Below are positions 35,452 through 44,264 of a stretch of 64,000 nt of DNA, one piece after another. The notes beneath the pieces are model-generated. The model ran no database searches, had not been told where the DNA came from, and was given only the letters and a program-made list of their open reading frames with translations. Each line of letters starts with the position of its first letter. Position 1 is the first letter of the stretch. The DNA comes from Nocardia sputorum (GTDB lineage: Bacteria; Actinomycetota; Actinomycetes; Mycobacteriales; Mycobacteriaceae). The position numbers and the translations under genes are program-made. The stretch is taken from assembly GCF_027924405.1 (NCBI RefSeq), contig NZ_AP026978.1, positions 3,844,001 through 3,908,000 on the forward strand, read 5' to 3'.

Positions 35452-37044
35452 TCAGCGCAACCTGGTGCGGCGCATCAGCCGCAGCGACAGCAAGGTCATC
35501 TTCAGCTGCTTGTCGTAGGGCTGGCCCGCCCGTGCGGCGAGTACCTGCTTCTTGAGCACGCCGACGTTCACCGTGTCGGTGTACTTCAGCAGGCCCTGGT
35601 CGCCGTGCCGGGTGCCGACGCCGGACTGCTTCACGCCACCGGAGGGCGTGCCCTTGGCGGCGTAGGTTGCGACGAAACCGTCGTTGATGTTGATGTTGCC
35701 CGCCTGCAACTGCGCGGCGACACGCTCGCCGTGCGCCAGGTCGCGGGTCCACACGCTGGCGTTCAAGCCGTAATCGGTGGCGTTGGCCAGGCGCACCGCC
35801 TCCTGCTCGTCGTCGAACGGGTAGACGGTGACTACCGGGCCGAAGGTCTCCAGCGTCGCGTGGGTCATCTCCGGGGTCACGCCGGTGAGCACGGTGGCCT
35901 CGTAGAACGCCGGACCGACATCGGGACGCGCTTGCCCGCCCACGTGCACGGTGGCTCCCTTGGACCGCGCGTCCTCGACATGGGCGGCGACCCGTTCCAG
36001 CTGCTGCGGGGAGACGAGGGATCCGAATTCGGGGACGTAATCGTAGCTGCCGCCGATCTTTCCGTTCAGCTCCGCCGCCGCGGCGACCAACCGGCGCAGG
36101 AATTCGTCGTGGATGGAGCGGTGCACATAGATCCGCTCGATGTGCATGCACGCCTGCCCCGAGTTGGCGAACGCCGCGAACACCGCGCCGGGAATCACCT
36201 CGTCCAGGTTCGCGTCGGCGAGCACGATCATCGGATTCTTGCCGCCCAGCTCCAGGCTGCACCCGATGAGGTTGCGCCCGGCCTGCGCGCCGACGATCCG
36301 GCCGGTGGCGGTCGAGCCGGTGAACATGACGAAATCGACATTGTCGATCAGGGTCGGGCCGATATCGGGTCCCTCACCGCACACCACCTGGACCAGCCCG
36401 CGGGGCAGCCCGGCCCGGTGCAGCAACTCGACGCCGAAGAGCACGCACAGCGCGGTCTTGTTGTCGGGCTTCAGCACGACGCCGTTGCCCGCCATCAGCG
36501 CGGGCATGGCGTCGGACAGGGCGATGGCGAAGGGGAAGTTCCACGGGGCGATCACGGCGACGAGCCCTTTGGGCCGGTGCTGTTCGGTCGACGTGGTCAG
36601 CAGCGGCATCGGCCCGCCGCGCCGTTTCGGCCGCAGCACCCGGCGCGCGGTCTTGAGGTAGTGGCTGATCACCATGGGCACGTCGCAGGATTCCTCGACG
36701 GCCATCCGGCGGGTTTTGCCGCACCCGATCTGGATGAGGTCGGCGATGGTCTCCACTTCGCCGAGGATCAGCTCGTGCAGCCGCTCGAACACCCGCAGCC
36801 GTTGCCGAAGCGGCAGCGCGGCCCACTCGGCCTGCGCCGTCCGGGCGGCGGCGCACGCGTCCAGGACATCCTGCGGTGTCGATTGCGGAAGCGCACCGAC
36901 CGGAGCGCCGGTGTAGACCTCGAGCATCTCGAACGGCGCCGCGCTGCCGTCGGCGGCGACCGCACCGGTCAGCCGGGTGATCAGCTCTGCGGTGATCCTG
37001 GCGGGCAGCGTGCCCGCCGCCTTCTCGGTGTGTGCTGTGCTCAT
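35452..37044 (-). CDS. gabD2: NADP-dependent succinic semialdehyde dehydrogenase (GabD2-like)
   Basis: Aldehyde dehydrogenase of 530 residues, close in design to mycobacterial GabD2. Key parts are VIAPWNFPF (cofactor), FTGSTATGR, the general base Glu in LELGGKNP, and the nucleophile Cys in FANSGQACMHIERIY, with ETFGPVV and INDGF near the C-terminus. It oxidises succinic semialdehyde or a related aldehyde to the acid. The C-terminal tail (QLKMTLLSLRLMRRTRLR) is basic. A KstR-like box (AGAACACGTTCCG) at 37107-37119 lies 62 bases before the start. The substrate in this cluster may be a different aldehyde. Confidence 0.9.
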   Translation of the reverse strand: MSTAHTEKAAGTLPARITAELITRLTGAVAADGSAAPFEMLEVYTGAPVGALPQSTPQDVLDACAAARTAQAEWAALPLRQRLRVFERLHELILGEVETIADLIQIGCGKTRRMAVEESCDVPMVISHYLKTARRVLRPKRRGGPMPLLTTSTEQHRPKGLVAVIAPWNFPFAIALSDAMPALMAGNGVVLKPDNKTALCVLFGVELLHRAGLPRGLVQVVCGEGPDIGPTLIDNVDFVMFTGSTATGRIVGAQAGRNLIGCSLELGGKNPMIVLADANLDEVIPGAVFAAFANSGQACMHIERIYVHRSIHDEFLRRLVAAAAELNGKIGGSYDYVPEFGSLVSPQQLERVAAHVEDARSKGATVHVGGQARPDVGPAFYEATVLTGVTPEMTHATLETFGPVVTVYPFDDEQEAVRLANATDYGLNASVWTRDLAHGERVAAQLQAGNININDGFVATYAAKGTPSGGVKQSGVGTRHGDQGLLKYTDTVNVGVLKKQVLAARAGQPYDKQLKMTLLSLRLMRRTRLR

Positions 37045-37105
37045 CGGATCTTCTCCATGACGTCGGGCATCCCCGCAGGTACCGGGCCGGGCCGTGCGAC
37101 TGAAT

Positions 37106-37119
37106 TAGAACACGTTCCG
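37106..37119. promoter_or_regulatory. KstR-like box upstream of gabD2
   Basis: TAGAACACGTTCCG matches the mycobacterial KstR consensus TNNAACNNGTTNNA at all but the last fixed position. The 13 bases AGAACACGTTCCG recur exactly at 38261-38273 upstream of the SDR gene. It lies about 62 bases before the gabD2 start. Confidence 0.55.
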
Positions 37120-37197
37120 GTTTTGGATTCATCGTATTCGCCCCGGCCCGCCCTGCCTACCGTGCCGCCGGTGCGGAATTCCGGTTCACTCGTCGGC

Positions 37198-37404
<207 letters not shown>

Positions 37405-38211
37405 CTACTGTTCGTTCGATCCCGCCCCGTCGGCGAGGGGACGGATCGGCGCCTCGGGTTGCACCTCCACCAGCACCAGATGTGAACCCCGCGGCGTGGC
37501 CACCACCGCCACCACCGCCGCGGCGAGGTCGCTCGCCCGCAGCATGTACGGGTGCCTGGCGAATCCCCAGGCCTTCCAGTCCTCCAGGACCGGGCCGACG
37601 ACCTCGGGCGTGGAGTTCATGCCCATACCGGTCAGGGTCGGGCCGGGGCGGACCAGCGACAGGCGGACGCCGCTGCCTTCTAGTTCCATGCGCATCTGCG
37701 CGGCCATCGCTTCCAACCCCGCCTTGGCGGCGCTGTAGGCGCCCGTGCGCGGCCGCGGTTCGGGCGCGCAGTCCGAGCTGATCAGCACGATGTCGCCGCG
37801 TTGCCTGCGCAGCATGCCGGGCAGCACCCGGTGCACGAGGCGCTGCGCACCCACGAGATGGACTTGCACCTGGCGCACGAACCGTTCCGGATCCATCGCG
37901 TGCGCCTGCCCGAATTCGATGTCGCCCGCGCTGGAGACCAGGATCTCGGTGGGGCCGAGCGCTTCTTCGGCCGCGCGCACGAATTCCTCGACCGAATCCG
38001 GTTCGGTGACGTCCAGGCGGTGCGCGAACGCCTCGCCGCCATCGGCGCGGATCTTGTCCGCCAGTTCGGCGCACTGCTCGACGCGGCGCGCGCCGAGCGC
38101 GACCGGGTGGCCGAGTTCGGCCAAGGCCACGGCGGTGGCCGCGCCGATCCCGGAGGAGGCGCCGGAGACCAGCGCGGGCCTGCGCTCCGGATGGGGTGTG
38201 AATCTGGGCAT
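37405..38211 (-). CDS. Short-chain dehydrogenase/reductase
   Basis: Classical SDR of 268 residues. ALVSGASSGIGAATAVALAE binds the nucleotide (basic GARR after strand 2 suggests NADP(H)), VSSAG replaces the usual NNAG, and the catalytic SSDCAPEPRPRTGAYSAAKAG contains Ser, Tyr and Lys. It is cotranscribed with the ferredoxin downstream. Upstream, two operator-like motifs occupy the 323-base divergent region shared with the ALDH operon. The substrate is an unknown alcohol or ketone. Confidence 0.92.
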   Translation of the reverse strand: MPRFTPHPERRPALVSGASSGIGAATAVALAELGHPVALGARRVEQCAELADKIRADGGEAFAHRLDVTEPDSVEEFVRAAEEALGPTEILVSSAGDIEFGQAHAMDPERFVRQVQVHLVGAQRLVHRVLPGMLRRQRGDIVLISSDCAPEPRPRTGAYSAAKAGLEAMAAQMRMELEGSGVRLSLVRPGPTLTGMGMNSTPEVVGPVLEDWKAWGFARHPYMLRASDLAAAVVAVVATPRGSHLVLVEVQPEAPIRPLADGAGSNEQ

Positions 38212-38534
38212 TATCGGCTCTCCACGGTACAGGCCGGCCGGGCGAAACCAGAGGAAATCGAGAACACGTTCCGCCGGACGCCATGACTGCGGCCTGCGCG
38301 TGAAGACAGATAGCTGGACATGTGTCCGGACACTACCACCGCCCCATCGCCTCCGACAATCATTCGCTCACCCTGTTTCGCCGATTCGATGCCGCCACAT
38401 CGCAAGCATCCGACCGCCATGCCACTCCGGGCGCCGACGTCGGCGAGAATGGCAGAGTTAGAACCTGTTATTGCAACCGATCATCGCCCCGGACTATATT
38501 CCGTACACGTGTCCAGACAGTATCGGAGTAATCC
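38212..38534. promoter_or_regulatory. Divergent control region with two operator types
   Basis: This 323-base gap separates the SDR-ferredoxin and ALDH operons. AAC-N2-GTT boxes (KstR-like) are at 38259-38273 (AGAACACGTTCCG) and 38459-38472 (TAGAACCTGTTATT, 13 of 14 fixed or free positions as in the KstR consensus). A second type, GGACATGTGTCC and the overlapping GTGTCCGGACAC, spans 38316-38333. A third half-site TCCAGACA (38512-38519) also occurs over the start of the TetR gene at 43581. Each operon thus has one box of each type near its start. Confidence 0.6.
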
Positions 38535-40001
38535 ATGAGCAGCCTCCTGCCCGCCGACGGGTCCCGCCTGCTGATCGGCGGCAAGCTGGTCGAGGGCGCC
38601 GACGGTGTCTTCGCGACGGTGAACCCCGCGACCGAGGAGGTCCTCGGCCTCGCCGCGGACGCGAACGCGGCCGATCTCGACGCGGCCGTCGAGGCCGCGC
38701 GCACCGCGTTCGACGAGACCGACTGGTCGCGCGATCACGCCTTCCGCGCCCGCTGCCTCGAGCAATTGCGTACCGCGCTGCAATCCCACGTCGAGGACCT
38801 GCGCGAGATCACGATCGCCGAGGTCGGCGCGCCGCGAATGCTCACCGGCGGCCCACAGCTGGAAGGCCCGGTCGCCGACCTCGCCTATGCGGCCGGGCTC
38901 GCCGGAACCTACGACTGGGAAACGGATCTGGGCGTCGCCGAGCCGATGGGCATCAAGACCCGCCGAGTCCTGCGCCGGGAACCGATCGGCGTGGTCGGGG
39001 CGATCACGCCGTGGAACTTCCCGCACCAGATCAACTTCGCGAAGCTGGGACCCGCGCTGGCCGCGGGGAACACCGTCGTGCTCAAACCCGCCCCCGACAC
39101 TCCCTGGTGCGCGGCGGCGGTCGGCGCCGTCATCGCCGAGGAGACCGACATCCCGGCGGGCGTGGTGAACATCGTGACCTCCGCGGACCACGCGCTCGGC
39201 GCCCGGCTCACCGCGGACCCGCGCGTCGACATGATCAGTTTCACCGGGTCGACGGCCACCGGCCGCGCCGTCATGACCGGCGCCGCCACGACGCTGAAAA
39301 AGGCGTTCCTCGAACTCGGCGGCAAGTCGGCGTTCATCGTGCTCGACGACGCCGACATCGCGGCGGCCTGCTCGGTGGCGGCGTTCTCGGTGTGCGTGCA
39401 CGCCGGGCAGGGATGCGCGCTGTCCACCCGGCTGCTGGTTCCCCGCGCCGCCTACGACCAAGCGGTGCAAGCGGCCGCGGCCACACTCGGCGGGATCCGG
39501 CCGGGCGATCCGGCCGACCCGCGCACGGTGTGCGGGCCGCTGATCTCCGAACGCCAGCGCGCCAGAGTGGAACGCTACATCGACATCGCGCGCGCCGAGG
39601 GCGGGCGCATCGTCGTCGGCGGCGGGCGGCCGGAGCGCGAGCGCGGATTCTTCGTCGAACCGACGTTGATCGCGGACGTCCCCAACAGCTCGACCGTCGC
39701 CCGCGAGGAGATCTTCGGCCCGGTGCTGGTGATCATTCCGCACGACGGCGACGAGGACGCGGTCCGCATCGCCAACGACTCCCCCTATGGCCTCTCCGGT
39801 TCGGTGTGGGGAACGGACCCCGAACGCATCCGGCGCGTCACCGAAGGCGTGCGCACCGGGACGCTGAGCGTGAACGGCGGCATCTGGTACTCCGCCGACG
39901 TTCCGTTCGGCGGATACAAGCAATCCGGCCTCGGCCGTGAGATGGGCATCGCCGGTTTCGAGGAGTACCTCGAGACCAAAGTCATCGCCACCGCGGCCTG
40001 A
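38535..40001 (+). CDS. Aldehyde dehydrogenase family protein
   Basis: NAD(P)-dependent aldehyde dehydrogenase of 488 residues. VVGAITPWNFPHQINFAKLG binds the cofactor, ISFTGSTATGRAVM follows, LELGGKSAF has the Glu and HAGQGCALSTRLLV the catalytic Cys; EEIFGPVLVI and VNGGIWYSADVPFGGYKQSG complete the family pattern. GGAG precedes the ATG. It is the first gene of a five-gene operon (38535-43547) of dehydrogenases and ring-modifying enzymes, suggesting that it oxidises an aldehyde intermediate. Confidence 0.93.
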   Translation: MSSLLPADGSRLLIGGKLVEGADGVFATVNPATEEVLGLAADANAADLDAAVEAARTAFDETDWSRDHAFRARCLEQLRTALQSHVEDLREITIAEVGAPRMLTGGPQLEGPVADLAYAAGLAGTYDWETDLGVAEPMGIKTRRVLRREPIGVVGAITPWNFPHQINFAKLGPALAAGNTVVLKPAPDTPWCAAAVGAVIAEETDIPAGVVNIVTSADHALGARLTADPRVDMISFTGSTATGRAVMTGAATTLKKAFLELGGKSAFIVLDDADIAAACSVAAFSVCVHAGQGCALSTRLLVPRAAYDQAVQAAAATLGGIRPGDPADPRTVCGPLISERQRARVERYIDIARAEGGRIVVGGGRPERERGFFVEPTLIADVPNSSTVAREEIFGPVLVIIPHDGDEDAVRIANDSPYGLSGSVWGTDPERIRRVTEGVRTGTLSVNGGIWYSADVPFGGYKQSGLGREMGIAGFEEYLETKVIATAA

Positions 40002-40034
40002 CCGCCGCGGGACAACACAGAGGAGCTGAACTCC

Positions 40035-40787
40035 ATGGCCCGTTTCACGGGAAGATCCGCCATCGTCACCGGCGCCGCCCAGGGCATCGGCGCCGCCTAC
40101 GCGCAGGCGCTGGCCGCCGAAGGCGCGAACGTCGTCGTCGCCGACAAGAACGCCGAGAGCGGGGCGGCGGTGGTCGAGAAGATCGTCGCCGACGGCGGCA
40201 CGGCGGTATTCGGTCAGGTCGACGTGGCCGATCCCGAATCCGCCACGGCGCTGGCCGATCTCGCCGTCGCCGAGTTCGGCGGCATCGACCACTTGGTGAA
40301 CAACGCCGCCATCTACGGCGAGATGAAGCTGAACCTGCTGCTGACCGTGCCGTGGGACTACTACAAGAAGTTCATGAGCGTGAACATGGACGGCGCGCTG
40401 ATCATGACCCGCGCCGTCTGGCCGCACATGTCCAAGCGGGGTAGCGGATCGATCGTCAACCAATCCTCCACTGCCGCATGGCTGTATTCCAGCTTCTACG
40501 GCCTGGCGAAAGTGGGCGTCAACGGGCTGACCCAGCAACTGGCCTTCGAGCTCGGCGGGTCGAACATCCGCGTCAACGCGATCGCGCCGGGTCCGATCGA
40601 CACCGACGCCACCAAGGCCGTCACCCCGGAGGTGATCGTCGACGACATCGTCAAGCGTCTGCCGCTCAAGCGGATGGGCACGCCGCAGGACCTGGTCGGC
40701 GCCTGCCTGTACCTGCTGTCGGACGAGGCGAGCTGGGTCACCGGGCAGATCTTCAACGTCGACGGCGGACAGATCGTGCGGTCATGA
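40035..40787 (+). CDS. Short-chain dehydrogenase/reductase
   Basis: Classical SDR of 250 residues: AIVTGAAQGIGAAYAQALAA, HLVNNAAIYGEMKL, and the active site SIVNQSSTAAWLYSSFYGLA followed by K. The cofactor loop VVVADKNAE has Asp after strand 2, favouring NAD(H). GAGGAG lies before the ATG. Its stop overlaps the ATG of the next gene (TCATGA), so the two are translationally coupled. Confidence 0.93.
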   Translation: MARFTGRSAIVTGAAQGIGAAYAQALAAEGANVVVADKNAESGAAVVEKIVADGGTAVFGQVDVADPESATALADLAVAEFGGIDHLVNNAAIYGEMKLNLLLTVPWDYYKKFMSVNMDGALIMTRAVWPHMSKRGSGSIVNQSSTAAWLYSSFYGLAKVGVNGLTQQLAFELGGSNIRVNAIAPGPIDTDATKAVTPEVIVDDIVKRLPLKRMGTPQDLVGACLYLLSDEASWVTGQIFNVDGGQIVRS

Positions 40788-41662
40788 GCGCTCGCATCGG
40801 ATTCCTCGGCCTCGGCAACATGGGCGCGCCGATGGCCAAGCGCCTGCTGGACTGGCCGGGCGGGCTCGCGGTGTGCGACATGCGGCCGGAAGCGGTCGAG
40901 CCGTTCCTCGCGGCCGGCGCCGACGCGGTCGCCTCCGCCGCCGAACTGGCCAGGCAGGCGGCGATCATCTCGATCACCGTCGTGAACGACGCCCAGGTCC
41001 GCGACGTGATCACGGGCCCGGAAGGCGTGTTGCGGACCGCCGCGCCGGGCACCGTGGTCGCCGTGCACTCCACGATCAGCGACCGCACCGCCGAAGAACT
41101 CGCGGCGGTCTGCGGCGAGCGCGGCGTCGAACTGGTGGACGCGCCGATCAGCGGCGGCGCGCCCGGCGCGACCCGCGGCGCGCTCGCGGTCATGGTCGGC
41201 GGCAGCGCGGCGGCGTTCGAGCAGGTGCGCGAACCCTTCGGCTGCTTCGCCGATCTGATCGTGCACGCCGGGCCGATCGGCGCGGGCACGCGCATGAAAT
41301 TGGCGCGCAACCTGCTGCACTTCGTCTCCTTCACCGCGGCCGCCGAGGCGCAACGGCTGGCCGAGGCGGCCGGTCTCGACCTCACCGCGCTCGGCAAGGT
41401 GGTGCGGCACTCCGACGCGGTCACCGGTGGGCCGGGCGCCATCATGCTGCGCGACACCACCGCCCCGATCCAGGACGGCGACTTCTGGCTGCCGATCCTG
41501 CGGCACGTGCGCGACCTCGGGGAGAAGGATCTGAGTCTCGCCCTGGAACTGGGTGAGCGGCTGGGCACCGCGCTGCCGCTGGCCGCACTCGCCCTCGACC
41601 GGCTCGGCCCCGGCCTCGGCGTCGGAACGGGCACCTTCGCAGCGGAAAGGCAACCCTCATGA
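40784..41662 (+). CDS. Beta-hydroxyacid dehydrogenase-like NAD(P) oxidoreductase
   Basis: A 292-residue member of the 3-hydroxyisobutyrate/6-phosphogluconate dehydrogenase family. ARIGFLGLGNMGAPMAKRLL is the N-terminal signature, VDAPISGGAPGATRGALAVM the substrate-binding glycine motif, and KLARNLLHFVSFTAAAEAQR replaces the usual KxxNN catalytic region with Lys and Asn kept. The typical substrate is a 2- or 3-hydroxy acid. It overlaps both neighbours by four bases, so it is tightly coupled in the operon. Confidence 0.9.
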   Translation: MSARIGFLGLGNMGAPMAKRLLDWPGGLAVCDMRPEAVEPFLAAGADAVASAAELARQAAIISITVVNDAQVRDVITGPEGVLRTAAPGTVVAVHSTISDRTAEELAAVCGERGVELVDAPISGGAPGATRGALAVMVGGSAAAFEQVREPFGCFADLIVHAGPIGAGTRMKLARNLLHFVSFTAAAEAQRLAEAAGLDLTALGKVVRHSDAVTGGPGAIMLRDTTAPIQDGDFWLPILRHVRDLGEKDLSLALELGERLGTALPLAALALDRLGPGLGVGTGTFAAERQPS

Positions 41663-42063
41663 GCGACAACGGATCCGGTGATACCGTGCGGCAGCGCGGT
41701 CTGGCCAGGATGGCCGAGGTCTACGGCACGGAATTCCAGGAGTACCCGGGCGCCCACTTCGCCGTCACCGCCGACCACCTCTTCGCCGACATCTGGTCGC
41801 GGCCCGGGCTCACCATCCGCGACCGCAGACTGCTGCTGCTCGGCGCACTGGCCGCACAAGGCGCGATCGACACCGCGGGCATCCAGATCGGGGCCGCGCT
41901 GCGCAACGGCGAACTCACCGAAGACCAGTTGCACGAGATCGCGGTGTTCCTGTGTCACTACGTGGGTTGGCCGAACGGCACCAAACTCGACATCCTGGTG
42001 GGCACGATCGTGGCACAGCAGAAGAAGGCCGCCCGCGCGCAATCCGCGTCCGCCGAGCAGTGA
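41659..42063 (+). CDS. Carboxymuconolactone decarboxylase-like protein
   Basis: A 134-residue all-helical CMD/AhpD-like protein. ADIWSRPGLTIRDRRLLLLG and GELTEDQLHEIAVFLCHYVG, WPNGTK match 4-carboxymuconolactone decarboxylase. The AhpD-type CxxC is absent (only one Cys, before HYVG), so a redox role is unlikely and a decarboxylase or lyase-like role on a ring intermediate is more plausible. Its ATG overlaps the previous stop (ATGA). It is followed 14 bases later by the flavoprotein gene. Confidence 0.9.
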   Translation: MSDNGSGDTVRQRGLARMAEVYGTEFQEYPGAHFAVTADHLFADIWSRPGLTIRDRRLLLLGALAAQGAIDTAGIQIGAALRNGELTEDQLHEIAVFLCHYVGWPNGTKLDILVGTIVAQQKKAARAQSASAEQ

Positions 42064-42077
42064 AGGATTCGTTGACC

Positions 42078-43547
42078 ATGTCCGACGCCACCACCATTCG
42101 TCCCCTGCGCGCGAGCCGGGTCGAGACCTGGGATCACCGGGCCGACGTCGTCGTCGCCGGATACGGCATCGCCGGGATCTGCGCCGCCATCGAGGCCGCC
42201 CGCGCCGGTGCGGACGTGCTGGTCCTGGAGCGCACCGGCGGCTGGGGTGGCGCCGCCGCCCTGGCGGGCGGCTTCATCTACCTGGGCGGCGGCACACCGC
42301 TGCAACAGGCCCTCGGCTTCGAGGACACGCCCGAGAACATGGAGACCTTCCTGCTCGCCGCGCTCGGCCCCGGCGTGGACAAGGCGAAGATCGCCGACTA
42401 CTGCCGCGGCAGTGTCGAGCACTTCACCTGGCTGGTGTCGTGCGGCGTGCCGTTCCGCGAGGCGTTCTGGGGCGAGCCGGGGTGGGAGCCGCCGCACGAC
42501 GAGGGACTGATGTACTCCGGCGGTGAGAACGCCGCGCCGTTCAACGCGATCGCGAAACCCGCTCCGCGCGGGCATGTCCCGCAGATGGCCGACAAGCGCA
42601 CCGGCGAGAAGGGCGGCGGCTACATGCTGATGAAGCCGCTGGCCGACACCGCGCAAGCGCTGGGCGTGCGCGCGGAGTACGACATGCGGATCGCGCGGCT
42701 GATCGTCGACGACGACGATCGAGTGGTCGGCGTGCTCGCCCGCCGGTACGGCAAACCGGTCGCCATCCGCGCCGAACGCGGCGTCGTGCTGGCCACCGGC
42801 AGCTTCGCCTATCACAAGGAGATGATCGAAGGCTACGCACCGCGGCTGATCGGCAGGCCCGCCGCGGCGATCGAGGAACACGACGGCATCGGCATCCGGC
42901 TGGCCCAGGCGCTCGGCGCGGAACTGGCGCACATGGACGCGACCGAGGTGGCGTTCTTCGGCGACCCGCAGCTGCTGGCCCGCGGCATCCTGGTCAACGG
43001 GCGCGGCCAGCGCTACGTCACCGAGGACACCTACCCCGGCCGGATCGGGCAGGCGACGCTGATCCAGCAGGACAACCAGGCGTACCTGGTGATCGACGAG
43101 GCGTCCTACGAGGAGGCGCTCACGACCGAGACCTCGACGCCGTTCTTCCGTCAGCCGCCCACGTGGGCGGCGGAGACCATCGCCGAACTGGAAGCCGAGA
43201 TGGGCCTGCCCGGCCAGGCGCTGCAGGCCACCGTGGAGTGCTACAACCTGCACGCCGCCAACGGCGAGGACCCGTTGCTGGGCAAGAAGCCGGAATGGGT
43301 GCGCCCGTTGCGCGGACCGGTGGCGGCGTTCGACATGCGCGGCTTCACGGCGGGTTTCACCTTGGGCGGACTGCGCACCGACCTCGACTCCCGGGTGCTG
43401 CACGTGTCCGGGGAGCCGATTCCGGGGCTGTTCGCGGCGGGCCGGTGCACCTCCGGCCTGTGCGCGGGCGGGTACGTCAGCGGCGCGTCGCTGGGCGACG
43501 GCAGTTTCTACGGGCGCCGGGCCGGTATCGCGGCGGCCAAGAACTGA
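42078..43547 (+). CDS. FAD-dependent oxidoreductase (fumarate reductase/KSTD-like)
   Basis: A 489-residue flavoprotein. VVVAGYGIAGICAAIEAARA (GxGxxG) and ERTGGWGGAAALAGG bind FAD, and the C-terminal GLFAAGRCTSGLCAGGYVSG, ASLGDGSFYGRRAG contact the flavin. This is the layout of the fumarate reductase/3-ketosteroid delta1-dehydrogenase group, which introduces or removes C=C bonds next to a carbonyl. AAGGA precedes the ATG at 42078; a GTG at 42060 overlaps the previous stop. With the CMD-like protein and dehydrogenases, it suggests breakdown of a cyclic ketone. Confidence 0.92.
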   Translation: MSDATTIRPLRASRVETWDHRADVVVAGYGIAGICAAIEAARAGADVLVLERTGGWGGAAALAGGFIYLGGGTPLQQALGFEDTPENMETFLLAALGPGVDKAKIADYCRGSVEHFTWLVSCGVPFREAFWGEPGWEPPHDEGLMYSGGENAAPFNAIAKPAPRGHVPQMADKRTGEKGGGYMLMKPLADTAQALGVRAEYDMRIARLIVDDDDRVVGVLARRYGKPVAIRAERGVVLATGSFAYHKEMIEGYAPRLIGRPAAAIEEHDGIGIRLAQALGAELAHMDATEVAFFGDPQLLARGILVNGRGQRYVTEDTYPGRIGQATLIQQDNQAYLVIDEASYEEALTTETSTPFFRQPPTWAAETIAELEAEMGLPGQALQATVECYNLHAANGEDPLLGKKPEWVRPLRGPVAAFDMRGFTAGFTLGGLRTDLDSRVLHVSGEPIPGLFAAGRCTSGLCAGGYVSGASLGDGSFYGRRAGIAAAKN

Positions 43548-43571
43548 ACCGTTCCAGTCCGCCTAGTAGGA

Positions 43572-43586
43572 TCCAGACACATGTCC
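43572..43586. promoter_or_regulatory. Operator overlapping the TetR start codon
   Basis: TCCAGACACATGTCC contains the inverted repeat GACA-CA-TGTC (43576-43585), the same GGACA/TGTCC half-sites found at 38316-38327, and the TCCAGACA found at 38512-38519. The ATG of the TetR gene (43581) lies inside it, so a bound repressor would block its own expression. Confidence 0.65.
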
Positions 43587-44159
43587 GAACCCGATTCCGT
43601 CATTCTCGAGGCGACCCGCCGCAGGCTCTCCGGCAAGCAGGCCGACACCGTCGACAAGCTGACCCGCGCGGCGGTGGAAGTGCTCGCGCGGGAAGGGTTC
43701 GCGGGCATGACCATCCGGATGGTCGCCGCGGCCGCCGGCGTCGGCACGGCCACGGCGTACACCTACTTCTCGTCGAAGGAGCATCTGGTCGCGGAGATCT
43801 TCTGGCGGCGGCTGGTCGCCTCGCCGTCGCCGGTCAGCGAGGACCCGGACCCGACCGTCCGGGTGGTCGCCGAACTGCGCAACATCGCGATGCTGGTGGC
43901 CGACGAGCAGGAGCTCTCCGGCGCGGTCACCAGCGCGTTGCTCGGCCGCGACCCCGATGTGGAGCATCTGCGCGGACGCATCGGCGCCGAGATCCGTAAA
44001 CGCATCATCCGCGCGCTCGGTCCGGATCCGGACCCGGACGTGGTCGAGTCGCTGGAATTGCTCTACGCGGGCGCACTGGTGCGCGCGGGCATGGGTTACG
44101 GGTCGTACTCCGAGATCGCCGACCGTATCGAGGCCTCGGCGCTGCTGATCCTGCGGTAG
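43581..44159 (+). CDS. TetR-family regulator of the ALDH-flavoprotein cluster
   Basis: A 192-residue TetR repressor. AAVEVLAREGFAGMTIRMVA, then AAAGVGTATAYTYFSSKEHL form the helix-turn-helix, and the C-terminal LELLYAGALVRAGMGYGSYS matches a TetR subgroup often linked to lipid or steroid catabolic genes. It lies 33 bases after the flavoprotein gene on the same strand. The start codon is inside an inverted repeat that also occurs in the 38.2-38.5 kb control region, so it is the best candidate to regulate that cluster and itself. Confidence 0.92.
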   Translation: MSEPDSVILEATRRRLSGKQADTVDKLTRAAVEVLAREGFAGMTIRMVAAAAGVGTATAYTYFSSKEHLVAEIFWRRLVASPSPVSEDPDPTVRVVAELRNIAMLVADEQELSGAVTSALLGRDPDVEHLRGRIGAEIRKRIIRALGPDPDPDVVESLELLYAGALVRAGMGYGSYSEIADRIEASALLILR

Positions 44160-44264
44160 CGCGGACAACGCCGGACGACTTCGGGCCGGTTACCCGAAAC
44201 CGGACCGCACGGCGCGTGCTTGCTCGTATCTTTGCCGTAGTCGGTGCAGATCGGAGTGGGAAAA

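Noticed and set aside
38481..40538. Minus-strand open frame of 685 codons
   Set aside because: Antisense to the ALDH and SDR genes, whose motifs are complete; no features of its own.
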